Positions 1 through 12,357 are shown, counted from the first letter of the stretch. The stretch: 64,000 nucleotides of DNA from Tetracentron sinense (GCA_015143295.1 CM026565.1:11778041-11842040); one strand, 5' to 3'. The notes: generated by a model not told the origin, from the letters alone. Made by a program: numbers and translations.

Positions 1-513
1 ATCCAATATTTGCATTGGTTGTTCTACTAGTGTGAGATCCTCCCGGATTTATACCGGATCAAGTTCATTGACATGGGATGGGTCGGGGATATATTTCTGG
101 AGCATAGAAACAAGGAATACATTGTGGACCGCCGCCATGTGAGCGGACAAGGCAACCCGGTAAGCAACCTCACCTACTCTGGTGATGATATCGAACGGAC
201 CCACATATCTCGGACTGAGCTTGCCTCTCTTCCCGAACCTTATGATGCCCTTAATTGGCAAAATCATGACAAACACAACGTCACCAACCATGAATTCAAG
301 ATCTCTCCTACGAGTGTCCGCATAGCTCTTTTGTCAATCCTGTGCGGTCTTTAGCCTTTCCCGGTTAAGCTTGACCCTATCGATTGTTTGCTCAATCAAC
401 TCGGGGCCTAATACCTTCCTTTTCCCGACTTCATCCCAGTACAGAGGAGATCTATAACTTCTCTCATACAAGGCCTCGAAAGGAGCCATTTGGATGCTCG
501 CCGGATAGCTATT
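1..513 (-). pseudogene. Element 0 (Tekay-type chromovirus): integrase C-terminus and chromodomain-like tail
   Basis: The minus strand encodes the last part of a Ty3/gypsy polyprotein: the integrase C-terminal region (residues like GKLSPRYVGPFDIITRVGEVAYRVAL at 100-290, seen in part here) and the start of the chromodomain-like tail. The 3' LTR lies outside the window, to the left. The frame is broken by stops and small shifts, so this is a decayed copy. The sequence stops at 513 in the target duplication CTATT and resumes at 7289 after the nested element A. The family assignment rests on close similarity to the better preserved copies at 34287-35715 and 46335-47966. Confidence 0.85.
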
Positions 514-2014
514 TGTAAAGTCCATGTTTTTGTATTAGCATATTCCGGTATCAAAACAAGTGAGTCTAGGTGTCTAGGTGTGTATCTTGTGTCGTTGTCG
601 TCAAGCATTCGCGAACAAGTGAAGTTGAAGACCGTTGAAGACTCGGGTTGATCATTTCCTTCATAGGACGGTAAGTGACCTAGATACCATACTACCATAG
701 GTGAGATTTGACTTAGAATTATCCTAACATGATGCCTTAGGTGGTAAGTGACCTAGACTAACCATACGGACCCTAGGTGATGAGATAAACAATGCAAAAC
801 TTGTTTTAAAATCTGAAATTTTTTAAAAAAACCAAGGTTGCTTGTTTTGAGCGTATCTCACAAACCGTAGCTTGGATTTTGCTCCTTAATATGTCAAAAC
901 GACCATGTCAAAAAGAGCTACAACTTTTGTGAAGGGTACGAGACCCAAAAACAAATTTTAAAATTTGGGTTGGCACCTCAGGGTCGACCTTGACCATTTT
1001 GGGTCAACCCTGGGTATAGCTCTTTTTGTATGAGCAATTTGGGCAGAGAGTTGGAAAAGCATGGGTCGACCCTGAGGACCATCCGGTCGACCAAAAGGCA
1101 CCATTCGATTGACTGAATCTGCCTCATGGGTTGACCCTGATATGGAATGTTTGCCTAATTCGATTTTTTGCTATTTTGATGATTTTGGCAGCTTCCTTCT
1201 TGGTTTTTAGCAGCATCTAAACATTGTTTTTGATTCCCTATAAAGGTAGAACCCTTCCACTTCGTGGAGTACAACTTTGGGAGAGTATAGAGAGAGTTTT
1301 TAACTCCTTCTAGAGTTTATAAAAGCTCTGGAATCTTAGTGTTCTCCTCCCCTTTGTTTATGCATTAAACCTAGAGTTTGCAAGCCCAAAGTTCCAGTTT
1401 TGCTTGTTTGGACTTGTGCATTGAAGGAGTCCATCTAGGTGATGATTCTTATCAAACCACTAACCCGTTTTGGATAGAAACCTTGGCCAGAGTGTTCTAA
1501 GGCCTTTGCGAAGGAGATCGATCCGAGAAGGATCGTGGTAGAGTAATTTGGTCGGTGGATTCCGAAGCCGTCATTGACGGAGATCGATCGGAAGATCGTG
1601 GACTGTTTTAGAGACACAAAGAGAAGTACAAGCGGCTGTGGTTGATCACGGGAGTTGAGAGTACATGGGGACTTTTCGAGGCGTGGAGGACTAAGAACTG
1701 AAGAATCGTGGTGTCGTGTCCGAAGGAGTCAATTTCAAGTGTTGTAAGTTCTTGTTTACTTTGTCTTAGTGGATTCTCATGGCTGGACTAGGTCTCATGG
1801 TTTTTCCCGGAAGGGTTTCCACGTAAAAATCCTTGTGTTGTGGTTTGCTTGGTTTTCCTTTTTGCGTACTTAAAGTACATCATCCCTTAACTTAATAACT
1901 TAGTTGTTAAATCATTCAAAAAGGGTAGATAGACTTATAAGAAGCCTTAACCATCCCCTCGAACTTGTAGATTCTCAACTCAAACATAGATTTGAGGTTT
2001 ACCGAGATTTTTCA
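514..2014 (+). repeat. Element A, 5' LTR
   Basis: Begins TGTAAAGTCC and ends TTTTCA. A TATAAAG box lies at about 1239, which puts U3 at roughly 514-1265. Upstream of it, 980-1135, are several GGTCGACC and related palindromes (see findings). The copy is nearly identical to the LTR at 5786-7288, with scattered substitutions, so the insertion is fairly recent compared with its host element 0. Confidence 0.92.
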
Positions 2015-2016
2015 AT

Positions 2017-2034
2017 TGGTATCAAAGCAGGTTC
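2017..2034 (+). other. Primer binding site of element A
   Basis: TGGTATCAAAGCAGGTTC lies 2 nt after the 5' LTR. It matches the complement of the initiator tRNA-Met 3' end (TGGTATCAGAGC) with one change. Confidence 0.85.
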
Positions 2035-2077
2035 ACTAACATTTTAGTGTGATCTTGTCTCATATTTTTTGGTGAAT

Positions 2078-4003
2078 ATGAATCTCCAAAGATAGGGAGG
2101 ATCCATCTCTTGTCCTCCATTATTTGATGAGAATAATTATGCCTATTGGAAAGCTCGAATGAGAGCGTTTCTAAAATCATTAGATGAGAGAGTATGGTTC
2201 TCCATTGAATAAGGTTAGACCTATCCAACAAAGACCATAAATGACCAGACCATTCCTAAACCTTCTTTTGAATGGACCAATGGGAAACTTGAAAGTTGTA
2301 GATGGAACAGTAAAGGTCTAAATGCAATCTTCGCTGCTGTCACACTCGAAGAATTTTGACGTATTTCTACATGTGACACTTCAAAGGAGGCATGGGACAT
2401 TCTTCAAATCACCCATGAAGGGACTACAACTGTCAAGATCTCCAAACTTCAATTACTGACCTCTAAGTTTGAAAAGTTGATGATGGATGATAATGAAACT
2501 TTTGATAGTTTTTATGCCAATCTGAGTGACATTGTCAATTCTAGTTTCAATCTAGGGGAAAGAATTCCAGAGTCTAAAATTATGAGAAATTTTTTGAGAT
2601 CTCTACCTGAGAGATTTCGATCGAAGGTTACTGCCATCGAGGAGAGCAAAAATGTTGATGCTCTCAAACTTGAAGAGTTGGTTGGCTCTCTCCACACCTA
2701 TGAGTTAAATCTGAATCCATCTAAGAAACCAAAATCCATTGCCTTGAAGTCTGTCAAGGAATCCATAGATGGTTTAGATAGTGACTCTAAGGATGAAGAA
2801 GAAGAGTTGGCTTTGTTTGCTAAGAAATTCAGAAAATTTTTGAAACTGAATAAGAGATTTAATTCGAAAGGACAAAAATCTTTTGAAAAGCCCAAGTCCA
2901 AGCACTTTGAAAACAATAAACATTTTAAAAGTGTGGAAAAGAAATCCCAAGGTGTTCAATGCTATGAATGCCAAGGCTACGGCCATATTGCCGCTGAGTG
3001 CTCTAATAAGAAAAGATTTAAGGGCAAGGCAAGGGATGACAGTGAATCTGAATCTGAGGAATCAGATAGTTCTTCTTGTGCGGAGACTAGGGGGTATGTG
3101 GCCTTCACTGCATCCTTATCTGGGATTGAGGAATCTTCTCCAAATGCTGTGAGTTACTAACAATGTAGTGATGGTGAGGAGGATGAAGAGAGTCAGAATG
3201 ACTCAGATTCTGAGGGAGTGCTCGGGGTAGTCTATGATGAACTATTTCAGGAATGCCTAAAGCTGGAAAAGGTTTAGTTTTCCATGTCCAAAAAGATCAA
3301 ATCTATTGAAATGGAAAAAGATGACTTAGACCAAGTGGCTTCAGGAATGAGTGCTCTTGTGTCACAGCTTGAGGAAGAGAAGGCTTCCCTCCTTGCCAAG
3401 ACTCAGCTACTTGAATCTGATTTACATGTTTCTCTTGATGAAAAGACAAGTCTTGAAATCAAGTTGGCTGAACTTGAGCAAAACCAGAGGTGTGGAGATG
3501 TGAAAGGAACTCCATCCACCTCGAACACTGAGCCTGGGGCTAAAAGGCGCCCTCCTGCTAAAGGGAAAGACCCCTCTACTCAGAAATTCATTCCTACATG
3601 TCATAAATGTGGAGTGAAGGGTCATATTAAGCCTCGATGTCCTAAACTCTGAAGAATGCCCAATCATGGTTTTGAGAACCACAACAACTTTAATGGGAAT
3701 CTTCAAAGGAGAGTTGAGGTCCTAGTGGAGAAATCTACGAGTTTGTGTGAAGATGTGATGAAGATGGCTCACAACTCTAGACAGTGGCATGGTCATGACA
3801 CTCCTCATGCTAGATATAGAGGAGGTAACAGGGAGAACCATAATGCCCGCCATAATTCTAGGACTCAATCCTGGAAAAGGAGGAATAGGAGGAAGAGGCA
3901 AAAGGTCATACCTACCTCAACTGAAACGGTTAGAGACCAAAGGGTCAATCAAACTTCTAAAACCGTTTGGGTGAGAAAGGAAGACCTGAAGGGCTTCACT
4001 TAG
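2078..4003 (+). pseudogene. gag: gag of element A (Sirevirus type), interrupted by stops
   Basis: One reading frame runs from ATG 2078 to the stop at 4003 (about 640 codons) without a frameshift, but with several in-frame stops, for example near 2210, 3158 and 3277. Order of domains: N-terminal LFDENNYAYWKARM motif (DUF4219), UBN2-type gag core (2477-2710), zinc knuckle CYECQGYGHIAAEC (about 2960-3002), acidic serine-rich stretch, predicted coiled coil (3284-3480), second knuckle CHKCGVKGHIKPRC (about 3597-3640), and a basic tail ending in VWVRKEDLKGFT. Two knuckles plus a coiled coil is the pattern of Sirevirus Gag. The protein would form the particle and bind RNA; this copy cannot make it full length without readthrough. 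Confidence 0.85.
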
Positions 4004-5770
4004 CCTGTGCCTGTCATAGCCTAGGGTGTGCTGTTAGTGTTATATCTTATCCTAGTGCTATGCTATCTGTGTATACTAGTAGTTTTTCTTTTTACTAGTG
4101 TTTATTTGCTTTGGTATGTTTTTCTGCTTTCTTTATTTTGAAAAATCTAAAAACATTGAAAAACCATAAAATCCAAAAATATTTTTGTCATGTTGCCCTT
4201 GTTTGACTTGCATGATCTGTATTCCTTGTGTGATCTTTATTTCTATACTTGTCCAAGGTTGAACATGAGTTTGTTACTGATTGAGGATATATCACCTGCA
4301 TAGTCTCTTGAGCTGAAAATTAGACCAGTTTTATCTTGAGCAGTTAGAGACTTATTCGTGTGTGTATGCTTCACAAATTTAACATGCACTCTGATTGATT
4401 CTATTAAGAGGTCTATTTTCCAATCTGTAGGTGTATGGCTTATCCCAATAGTGTGACCTTGGATGACCAATCTAGAATGACCATATTAGTTAGTCATCCC
4501 TATTTTGTGTATCCTCCATGAGCTTAATTTGTTGCAATGAAAAGGACTACCTACTGGGATAGTGTGAAAGTCACTATTAGATACAAATAGTATGAAATGG
4601 CTACCTAGGCGGACAGTAGGTACCTATCTGGGTCACTAGAGTGAAAGCCCCTGCTGCTAATAGCCAGGACTACCTACCCGGATAGTGTGAAAGCCATCAT
4701 TGCATGAAAAGATATGATCAAATAAAGATCATCAAAAGAAATCTTGTAATCTTTGGAGGTATTTGACCAAAAATAAAAGAATGATATTGAGTCAAATAAA
4801 ATGGAAAAAGGAACACTAAAATGCAAAAAATCAGCATATATGGATCTAACTAGGTTTGAATTCTATGATGTATATCTCCGGGAGTCCCCTTAGTGGTTAA
4901 TGTCATACTCTTGGAAAGGGAAAGAAACCTTGATCTAGTATCCACTACACACAATGCTTCACTTTTGAATTGTTCACTAAATGTGTCTAAGTGAATTGGC
5001 TATGCTTTAGCATTCTATGAGATTTAGTTAGATGGGTAATCCTCAATCAGACTAACTAATCATGTTTTTCATTGGAATTGTAATTTTAATTTACTACTGC
5101 TTGGAATACTTTTGATGCATGTTTGTGTGGCACGTGATATTTTTTTGTGGTCTCTTATTTGTTTGGCTTGGGCCTTTCTAGCATAAGTGTCCTGTCTTTT
5201 GGTGGTCTCCTTGATTTTAGGGGGAGAAGATCAAGTTGAGTTGATGAGGGGGAGTTGGTGATTGAGTTGTTGAGGGGGAGTTTGTGCTTGATTTGTTGAG
5301 GGGGAGTTTATGTTTTATATTTCTATTTTGTTCCCCGCTCTTTGGTCCCCTCATTATTTGTTTTTGATTGGTTGGACTGTGGTTGCCTTGATATTTCACT
5401 TTTGTTAAATTGGTATATGTTTTGGAATATTGGCTTACTGCCTTCCTTTGGCAGTTGTGCCAAAAAGGGGGAGAATGTTAGGGTAGTATTTCCCTAGTTC
5501 AGTACATTCCTTGCTTCACCTGTGATTACTTATTTTCATATTCCACACATGCTTCACTGGGTATTTTGTTTTTGAGCATGTGTAGGTGCAAGGTTGCAGC
5601 AGACTGACTTTTCTTAACAAGAGCTTCAGTGTATTTAAGATGATTTTTCACATCATGTCATGTAAAAGTGTCGGAGTCATGTAATGCCCTAATTCACCGT
5701 TTTGATGTGTTTGGGTGAGTTTGTGTCAAGTCATATACTTCAGTTTGGTTTTGGGTTTTGCCACGGAATT
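4004..5770 (+). other. Element A non-coding 3' region with repeated polypurine motifs
   Basis: No pol sequence is present. At 5218-5310 there are four purine motifs of the type GAGGGGGAG, and at 5461-5475 AAAAAGGGGGAGAATG, all upstream of the functional polypurine tract at the LTR. Multiplied polypurine motifs near the 3' LTR are, as I recall, a reported Sirevirus trait. The region 4540-4700 also holds a short repeated phrase around CTACCTA and GTGTGAAAG. Confidence 0.7.
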
Positions 5771-5785
5771 GCCAAAGGGAGAGAT
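5771..5785 (+). other. Polypurine tract of element A
   Basis: GCCAAAGGGAGAGAT lies directly before the 3' LTR; the second copy has CCAAAGGGGGAGAT at the same place (43955-43969). This is the plus-strand primer site for reverse transcription. Confidence 0.85.
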
Positions 5786-7288
5786 TGTAAAGTCCATGTT
5801 TTTGTATTGGAATATTCTGGTGTCAAAACAAGTGAGTCTAGGTGTCTAGGTGTGTATCTTGTGTCGTTGTCGTCAAGCATTCGCGAACAAGTGAAGTTGA
5901 AGACCGTTGAAGACTTGGGTTGATCATTTCCTTCATAGGATGGTAAGTGACCTAGATACCATACTACCATAGGTGGGATTTGACGTAGAATTATCCTAAC
6001 ATGATGCCTTAGGTGGTAAGTGACCTAGACTAACCATACGGACCCTAGGTGATGAGATAAACAATGCAAAACTTGTTTTAAAATCTGAAATTTTTAAAAA
6101 AAAACCAAAGTTGCTTGTTTTGAGTGTATCTCACAAACCGTAGCTAGGATTTTGCTCCATAATATGTCAAAACGACCACGTCGAAAATAGCTACAACTTT
6201 TGTGAAGGGTGTGAGACCCAAAAACAAGTTTTAAAATTCAGGTTGGCACCTCAGGGTTGACCCTGACCATTTTGGGTCGACCCTGGGTATAGCTCTTTTT
6301 GTATGAGCAATTTGGGCAGAGAGTTGGAAAAGCATGGGTCGACCCTGAGGACCATCCGGTCGACCAAAAGGAACCATCCGGTTGATCGAATGTGTCCCAT
6401 GGGTCGACCCTGATATGGAATGTTTGCCTAATTCGATTTTTTGCTATTTTGATGATTTTGGCAGCTTTCTTCTTGGTTTTTAGCAACATCTAAACATTGT
6501 TTTTGATTCCCTATAAAGGTAGAACCCTTCCACTTCGTGAAGTACAACTTTGGGAGAGTATAGAGAGAGTTTTTAACTCCTTCTAGAGTTCATAAAAGCT
6601 CTGGAATCTTAGTGTTCTCCTCCCCTTTGTTTGTGCATTAAACCTAGAGTTTGCAAGCCCAAAGTTCCAGTTTTGCTTGTTTGGACTTGTGCATTAAAGG
6701 AGTCCATCTAGGTGATGATTCTTATCAAACCATCAACCCGTTCTGGATAGAACACCTTGGCCGGAATGTTCCAGAGCCTTTGCGAAGGATATCGATCCGA
6801 GAAGGATCGTGGTAGAGTAATTTGGTTGGTGGATTCCGAAGCCGTCATTGATGGAGATCAATTGGAAGATCGTGGACTGTTTTAGAGACACAAAGAGAAG
6901 TACAAGCGGCTGCGGTTGATCACGGGACTTGAGAGTACGTGGTGAATTTTCGAGGCGTGGAGGACTAAGAACTGAAGGATCATGGTGTCGTGTCCGAAGG
7001 AGTCAAGTTCGAGTCTTGTAAGTTCTTGTTTACTTTGGCTTAGTGGATTCTCATGGTTGGACTAGGTCCCGTGGTTTTTCCCGGAAGGGTTTCCACATAA
7101 AAATCCTTGTGTTGTGGTTTGCTTGGTTTTCCTTTTTTCGCACTTAAAGTACATCATCTCTTAACTTAATAACTTAATTGTTAAATCATTCAAAAAGGGT
7201 AGATAGACTTATAGGAAGCCTAAATCATCCCCTCGAACTTGTAGATTCTCAACTCAAACATAGATTTGAGGTTTACCGAGATTTTTCA
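5786..7288 (+). repeat. Element A, 3' LTR
   Basis: Starts TGTAAAGTCC and ends TTTTCA, directly followed by the target duplication CTATT (7289-7293). It has the same palindrome cluster (about 6250-6415) and TATAAAG box as the 5' LTR. Confidence 0.92.
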
Positions 7289-8308
7289 CTATTGTTGTAG
7301 GCGAATTCAACCAAAGGCAAGTGATCCTCCCAACTGCCCTTGAAGTCTAACATACAAGCCCGGAGCATGTCCTCGATGATTTGATTCACTCGCTCGGTTT
7401 GCCCATCGGTCTATGGATGAAAGGCCGTGCTGAAGTCCAAATGGGAACCCATAGCGTTCTGGAAGCTCTTCCAGAACCTAGAAGGAAATCGAGGATCCCT
7501 GTCCGACACAATACTCATCGGCACTCTATGCAATCGAACTACTTCTTTGATGTACAACATAGCTAGTTGATTTCAGTTGAACGTAGTCTAGTAAGACAAA
7601 AATGGGCGGACTTCGTTAAATGGTGAATCACTACCTAAATGGCATCGGAGTTCCTAAATGTCTGTGGCAACCCCACAATGAAGTCCATGGAGATGTTCTC
7701 CTATTTCCACTCTGGAATAGGGATGGATTGTAACATACTTGCCAGCCTCATGTGCTTGGCCTTGACTTGCTGGCACACCGAGCACTTAGATACATACTCC
7801 GCTACTTCCCTCTTCATGTTCCACTGCCAAAAGTGCCCCTTCAGGTTCTGATATATCTTTGTACCTCCAGGGTGTACAGCATACTTGGACTGGTAAGCTT
7901 TGTACAAGATTTCTCTCACTTCGCATCGATTGGGACACATACTCTTCCCTTGAAGGTGATGATCCCATCGTCCCTCACCACGAAATCCTTGTTGCCACTA
8001 TTAACTGACCTGTCCTGGTAAGCAAGTAGCTCGGCATCCATTCCCTGTAACTCTTGGATCATGCCTAGGATGTAAGCCCTAATGGTGACATTAGCCATCA
8101 CTGGCCCAATGGTAGGGAGACTAAAACTGATGTCAAGGCTAGACGCATCATCCAACAACTTCAACTCTTGCACCATCATGTGAGCCAAGAGTCCATGAGG
8201 CTTCCTACTAAGTGCATTGGCCACCACATTCACCTTGCCCGGATGGTATTGAATAGAGCATTCATAATCCTTCAAGAACTCCATTAATCGCCATTGCCTC
8301 AAGTTCAA
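7289..8308 (-). pseudogene. Element 0: integrase
   Basis: Minus-strand integrase continued from position 513. The zinc-binding H2C2 region lies at about 7740-7900 (HPGGTKIYQNLKGHFW ... CSVCQQVKAKH), and the RNase H-integrase linker at 7916-8308. Compared with element D, the frame is broken at least twice between 7701 and 8479 and carries many stops. The integrase core with its D,D,E residues (7300-7700) is heavily mutated, so the enzyme is dead. Confidence 0.85.
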
Positions 8309-9600
8309 CTCCTTCTAGGAAAATAGATACTTAAGGCTTTTGTGATATGTGAACACATCGAATTGTTCCCCGTAGAGATAGTGTCACCATATCTTCAATG
8401 TAAACACAACGGTGGCAAGCTCTAAGTTGTGTAGGGTGGTTCTTTTTATGATCCTTTATAGGCAATAATTTTCTTGTTTTACGTCAAGACACGCCCTAAC
8501 CCGACGTGTGAGGCATCACTATAAACCACAAAGCCACCACTCCCGGATAGCACCGTAAGGACCAGAGTCATAGTGAGCCTCTTCTTCAACTCCATGAAGC
8601 TATTCTCGCACTTGTCGTTCCAGGTAAATTTGGCATCCTTCCGAGTAAGGTATGTGAGCGGTGCCACTAGACTGGAGAATCCCTCCACAAACCTTCGATA
8701 GTAGCCTGCTAATCCGAGGAAACTATGTATCTCGGTGACACTTTTGGGTCTTTTCCAATTCATCACTGCTTCTATTTTGGCTGGATCCACTGAAATGCCT
8801 TCTGCGGACACTACGTGGCTAAAGAACGCCACTTTTTCCAACCAAAACTCGCATTTACTTAGGTTGGTGTACAACCTATGCGCTCAAAGCATCTCAAGAG
8901 TACGACAAAGGTCTCGATCATGATCCTCCCGTGTCGGGGAGTACACCAAAATGTCAACGAAAAACACCATGACACATTGGTCGAGACACGGCCTAAACAC
9001 CCGGTTCATTAAGTCCATGAACGCTGCCGGTGCATTCGTTAGACCAAAAGGCATAACAAGAAACTCGTAGTGACCGAACAAAGTCCTAAAAGCTGTCTTT
9101 GGAATATCATCGGCCTTGATCTTCAATTGATGATACCCTGATTTGAGATCAATTTTCGAGAAAAATCTCGCTCCCCTCAGTTGATCAAACAAGTCGTCTA
9201 TCCATGACAAAGGATAACGATTCTTGATAGTGACCTTCTTCAACTATCTGTAGTTGATGCACATCCTTATTGACCCGTCCTTCTTCTTCACAAAAAGTGC
9301 CGGAGCTCCCCACGATGACACACTTAGTCGAATGAAACCAAGTTGTTGCAATTCCTCAATTTACTCTTTTAGTTCCTTGAGCTCTATTGGGGCCATCCTG
9401 TAAGGCACTCTAGAAATCGGGGTTGTACCTGAAGCAAGCACTATCGTGAACTTGATCTCCCAATCCAGAGGTAATCTAGGCAATTCTTCTGGAAACACAT
9501 CCAAAAACTCACTCACAACCGGAATAGTTGAGGAGTTTGACGCCCCTGGGTTTGCAAAGCTCAGAGCTGCGAGGTGAGCAATATCTCTTTCCCTCAATCC
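8309..9600 (-). pseudogene. Element 0: reverse transcriptase and RNase H
   Basis: Minus-strand RT with the motifs [14 protein letters not shown] and [23 protein letters not shown] (8884-9243), followed by the RNase H connection (8479-8874, EAVMNWKRP ... [16 protein letters not shown]). The catalytic box that reads FVDD in the relative at 37500 reads FFVDI here, so the first catalytic aspartate is lost. Three stops interrupt the frame (9358, 8881 and 9598 regions) but the phase is kept from 9927 to 8479. Not functional. Confidence 0.88.
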
Positions 9601-9959
9601 TCAAAAGTGAAATGGCTTAACTCCTTCCGGCTCGAAGTTCACAATCTTCTCAAAATAAGCCACATGTTTACGATGAGATGATAGCCAATCCATCCGGAGA
9701 ATGACATCGAATTCCAAGTCTTCAAATTCCAGAACAATGAGGTCAACCAACAACTCATTCTTCCCCACTTGAACTATACAATCCTTGTATATTCTGTCTG
9801 TATCAATTGACTTACCTAGTGGAGTTGAAATGGTTAACTCCTGCTTTAACTGAATGGACCCGGATGGAAAACCCTTCGTAAAGCTAGGCGATACAAAAGA
9901 ATGAGTGGATCCTGTGTCGATCAACACTTGAGCTAGGCATTCATTTACTAATAAGGCGC
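9601..9959 (-). pseudogene. Element 0: aspartic protease
   Basis: The minus strand encodes a retropepsin-like domain: the active-site motif VLIDTGSTHSFVS at the right end and ...DVILRMDWLSSH... further on, as in the intact relatives (GMDWL). It starts right after the acceptor of the gag-pol intron, in frame with gag once the intron is removed. Confidence 0.85.
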
Positions 9960-10094
9960 CTGTGTGATTAACAAATTCACGTCAATAGATTTCACACAAG
10001 AACACATAAGTACAGGTATCCTATTATACATATAAGCAATCACATCACATAATAGCAACCATTTACAATTTGAAACTTTAGCATTATGGAGTAC
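9960..10094 (-). other. Element 0: gag-pol intron
   Basis: On the minus strand this 135-nt, A/T-rich stretch begins GTAC directly after TGCAAG and ends CACACAG before GCGCC. Removing it joins gag (...VVQ) to the protease leader (...G-ALLVNE-type). The same place in elements D and E2 holds introns of 136 and 143 nt with the same phase. See findings. Confidence 0.65.
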
Positions 10095-10122
10095 CTTGCA
10101 CGACATCATCAGATGCACGTGC
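10095..10122 (-). pseudogene. Element 0: gag C-terminal codons before the copia insertion
   Basis: These 28 nt encode the last gag residues (DDVVQ). The copia element begins at 10123, and gag resumes at 29573 after the target duplication CGTGC (10118-10122), now TGTGC at 29573-29577. Confidence 0.75.
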
Positions 10123-10633
10123 TGTAGGGGGATCTGGATAAGAATTTATGTGGAAACTGGATCCCTAGATCTTAACACCATAGAAAACATCAAATTTTAT
10201 CTAAGAGTTTTAGTCATATCACCTCGGTGAATGATGTTCACCTGTGAAGCTTAATCCACTTGAACCATCAGAACTCTTTGTAGAGATTTCTTCGAAAAAT
10301 ACTAGAAGCTCGATCTTTTTTCTTTGCTATCCCCCGAAGCTTTAAAATCTCCTTTTGGATTGTTGAAGCAAAAGGAAGAAGATGGAGTAATGGTGTAGAC
10401 CTTCTATCACCAACAACCTTAAGGTTCAAAACCCTAAAGTAGCAAAACCCAACTTGGATGCACCCATATAGCTCACAAAAATCCAAGTGAGACACCCTAG
10501 GTGCCCACGGTTTGGAGAGAGAGGAGAGGGAGAGTGAAAAATTCTGGAGAATTTTGAATTCTCTTGCCCATACGTTTTTGGTCTTGGGGTATTTATAGAA
10601 TGGATTTAATCCATATCCTACTCCAAGTATAAC
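10123..10633 (-). repeat. Copia 3' LTR, first part
   Basis: Matches the intact LTR at 27323-27840 position by position. It stops at the duplication ATAAC (10629-10633), where element B is inserted, and continues at 17886. Confidence 0.9.
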
Positions 10634-12357
10634 TGTAGCACCCCGGATTTTCTACAAGCACTATTTATGTGCAAGCACAGTTCATGTCAGTGAATGGTGT
10701 CGATTGCACTAGTATTGGAAGGGCCAAAGGCCTTTATTATAAGTTGGGTTTGGTTAATGAGAGTGAGGGTTTCCTCATGGCTTGAGTGTGGTGAGTTAAG
10801 TGAGGATTTTAGGTTCGTGTTTTGAATCTCAAAAGAAAGTATGAATATACTCTAAGTTTCAAAAAAAAAACAAGGATATAAAATATTCTTAAGTGTTTAG
10901 TGGGTTGTAATTGAAAAATGCGGTGAATAGTGCTAATGCGCGAGGCACAAAGAGGCCGTGGCCTTTCAAGCATATTGGTGTGAACTCAATGAACACCTAG
11001 GTGAATTACAAACCTATGGGGGAATGGGTCATGAGGTGTGAGTAGGTTTTGGACCCGAGGGAAAAGAGTGTGAAACACTCGAGATGTTCTAAGTGTTAAA
11101 AAGGGTAGGCCTTAATATCACCCTCAACTTTAAGAAGCTCAAGTATGATCACCGATGATCAGAATCGAGTGATTCTTGAATTTTTAGAAATTTATTTAAA
11201 CCCTCTTCAAGGTTCATGTTGATCACTTTCCCTGATTTTGATTCAAGGTTGAGTTAAAAGTCCAATTTCCAAAGTCGAGTGAGATTGAGGCCCGCTCAAG
11301 CGAGATCAGCTAGAATTTTTTTTTTTTTGGGTTTTTCACAACCCAAACATTATATATACCCCATTTTCGGGGGACCAAGGTTCCTAACACCTAGAGAAGG
11401 GACTTTTTGAGAGAAGAGGAAGGAAACCTAGGTTTCCAAAAAGGGATTTCATGGGAGACCAAGGAGGAGCTCGAAATCCTCACATCTCAAAGTTTCCACA
11501 AGCTTGAATCTTCTTCCTAGATTGTGGGTCTCCATCTCCAAGCCCAAGCTCGTGTTGGATCATCCTCAAATCCTTGGATTCTTCAAATCCAAGGCAAGGC
11601 AAGCAAGGAGCACCTCCTCCAAGCACGAGCAACAACTTCTACGACCATTTTCGTGGGATTCTCTCCTATTTGAAGTTCGGTACCCTATACTACCCTTCTA
11701 GTTCATCTCTTCTTTTTGTTTTCCTTCATTTTATGATTTTCCCTAAATTCTAAGCAAGATAATGAGATGGGATGAATGGATTAAGGTGGATGGGTGTGTG
11801 GATGTGTATGGGTGATTGGATGACTTGTGTATGTGTTGTGATGAATGAAATGGGAAGGGCATTGTATTCATAATGAACACACGTGTGCTATGAGCTTAAC
11901 TCATCTAGAAAAGCAAGATTTAGGTATTAATCATAATGTACACACCATATGTTTGATGAAATGCCAAGGTGAAGAAAAAGGAATTACAAGTTAAGAAAAG
12001 CATGATTTAAAGCACATGGAAACTCCTAGGGTTTTTGATAGTGTGTTACTCGCTTTCTAGAATCGTATAAGTGTAGATTTATTCGCTTTCTAGAATTGCA
12101 TGCTTGTAGATTTATTCGCTTCCTAGAATTTCATACTTGTAGATTTAATTGCCTTGATAATAAATGTTGCCTTGAATGATTTTGAGCCTATTATGTTTTA
12201 TTAAATTTTCATGAGTTAAGCGTACACGATTTCACAAGCAGGGAATGCATGACATGGTTTATCGGGTTTTTCAAGCAATAGGGGTAGGACATATCCTAAG
12301 ATATGTTTTGCTTAGGAGTAGGGCATATCCTAAGATCTGCTTTGCTACGATATCACA

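Larger units (their letters stand above)
514..7288 (+). mobile_element. Element A: Sirevirus-like, gag-only (non-autonomous) LTR retrotransposon
   Basis: A complete LTR element of 6775 bp inserted in the integrase region of element 0. It is bounded by TG...CA termini and a perfect 5-bp target duplication CTATT (509-513 and 7289-7293). Its LTRs are 1501 and 1503 bp. An initiator-tRNA-Met primer site follows the left LTR and a polypurine tract precedes the right LTR, so it is plus-strand. Between them lie one gag frame and about 1.8 kb without coding; no protease, integrase or RT is present. Gag ends in a VWVRKEDLKGF-type tail and has two zinc knuckles, which fits Ty1/copia Sireviruses. It must have used enzymes from a relative to move. 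Confidence 0.9.

Noticed and set aside
2017-2034. tRNA-like fragments next to LTRs
   Set aside because: They match only the tRNA 3' end complement and sit at primer-site positions; no full tRNA gene is present in the window that I can see.
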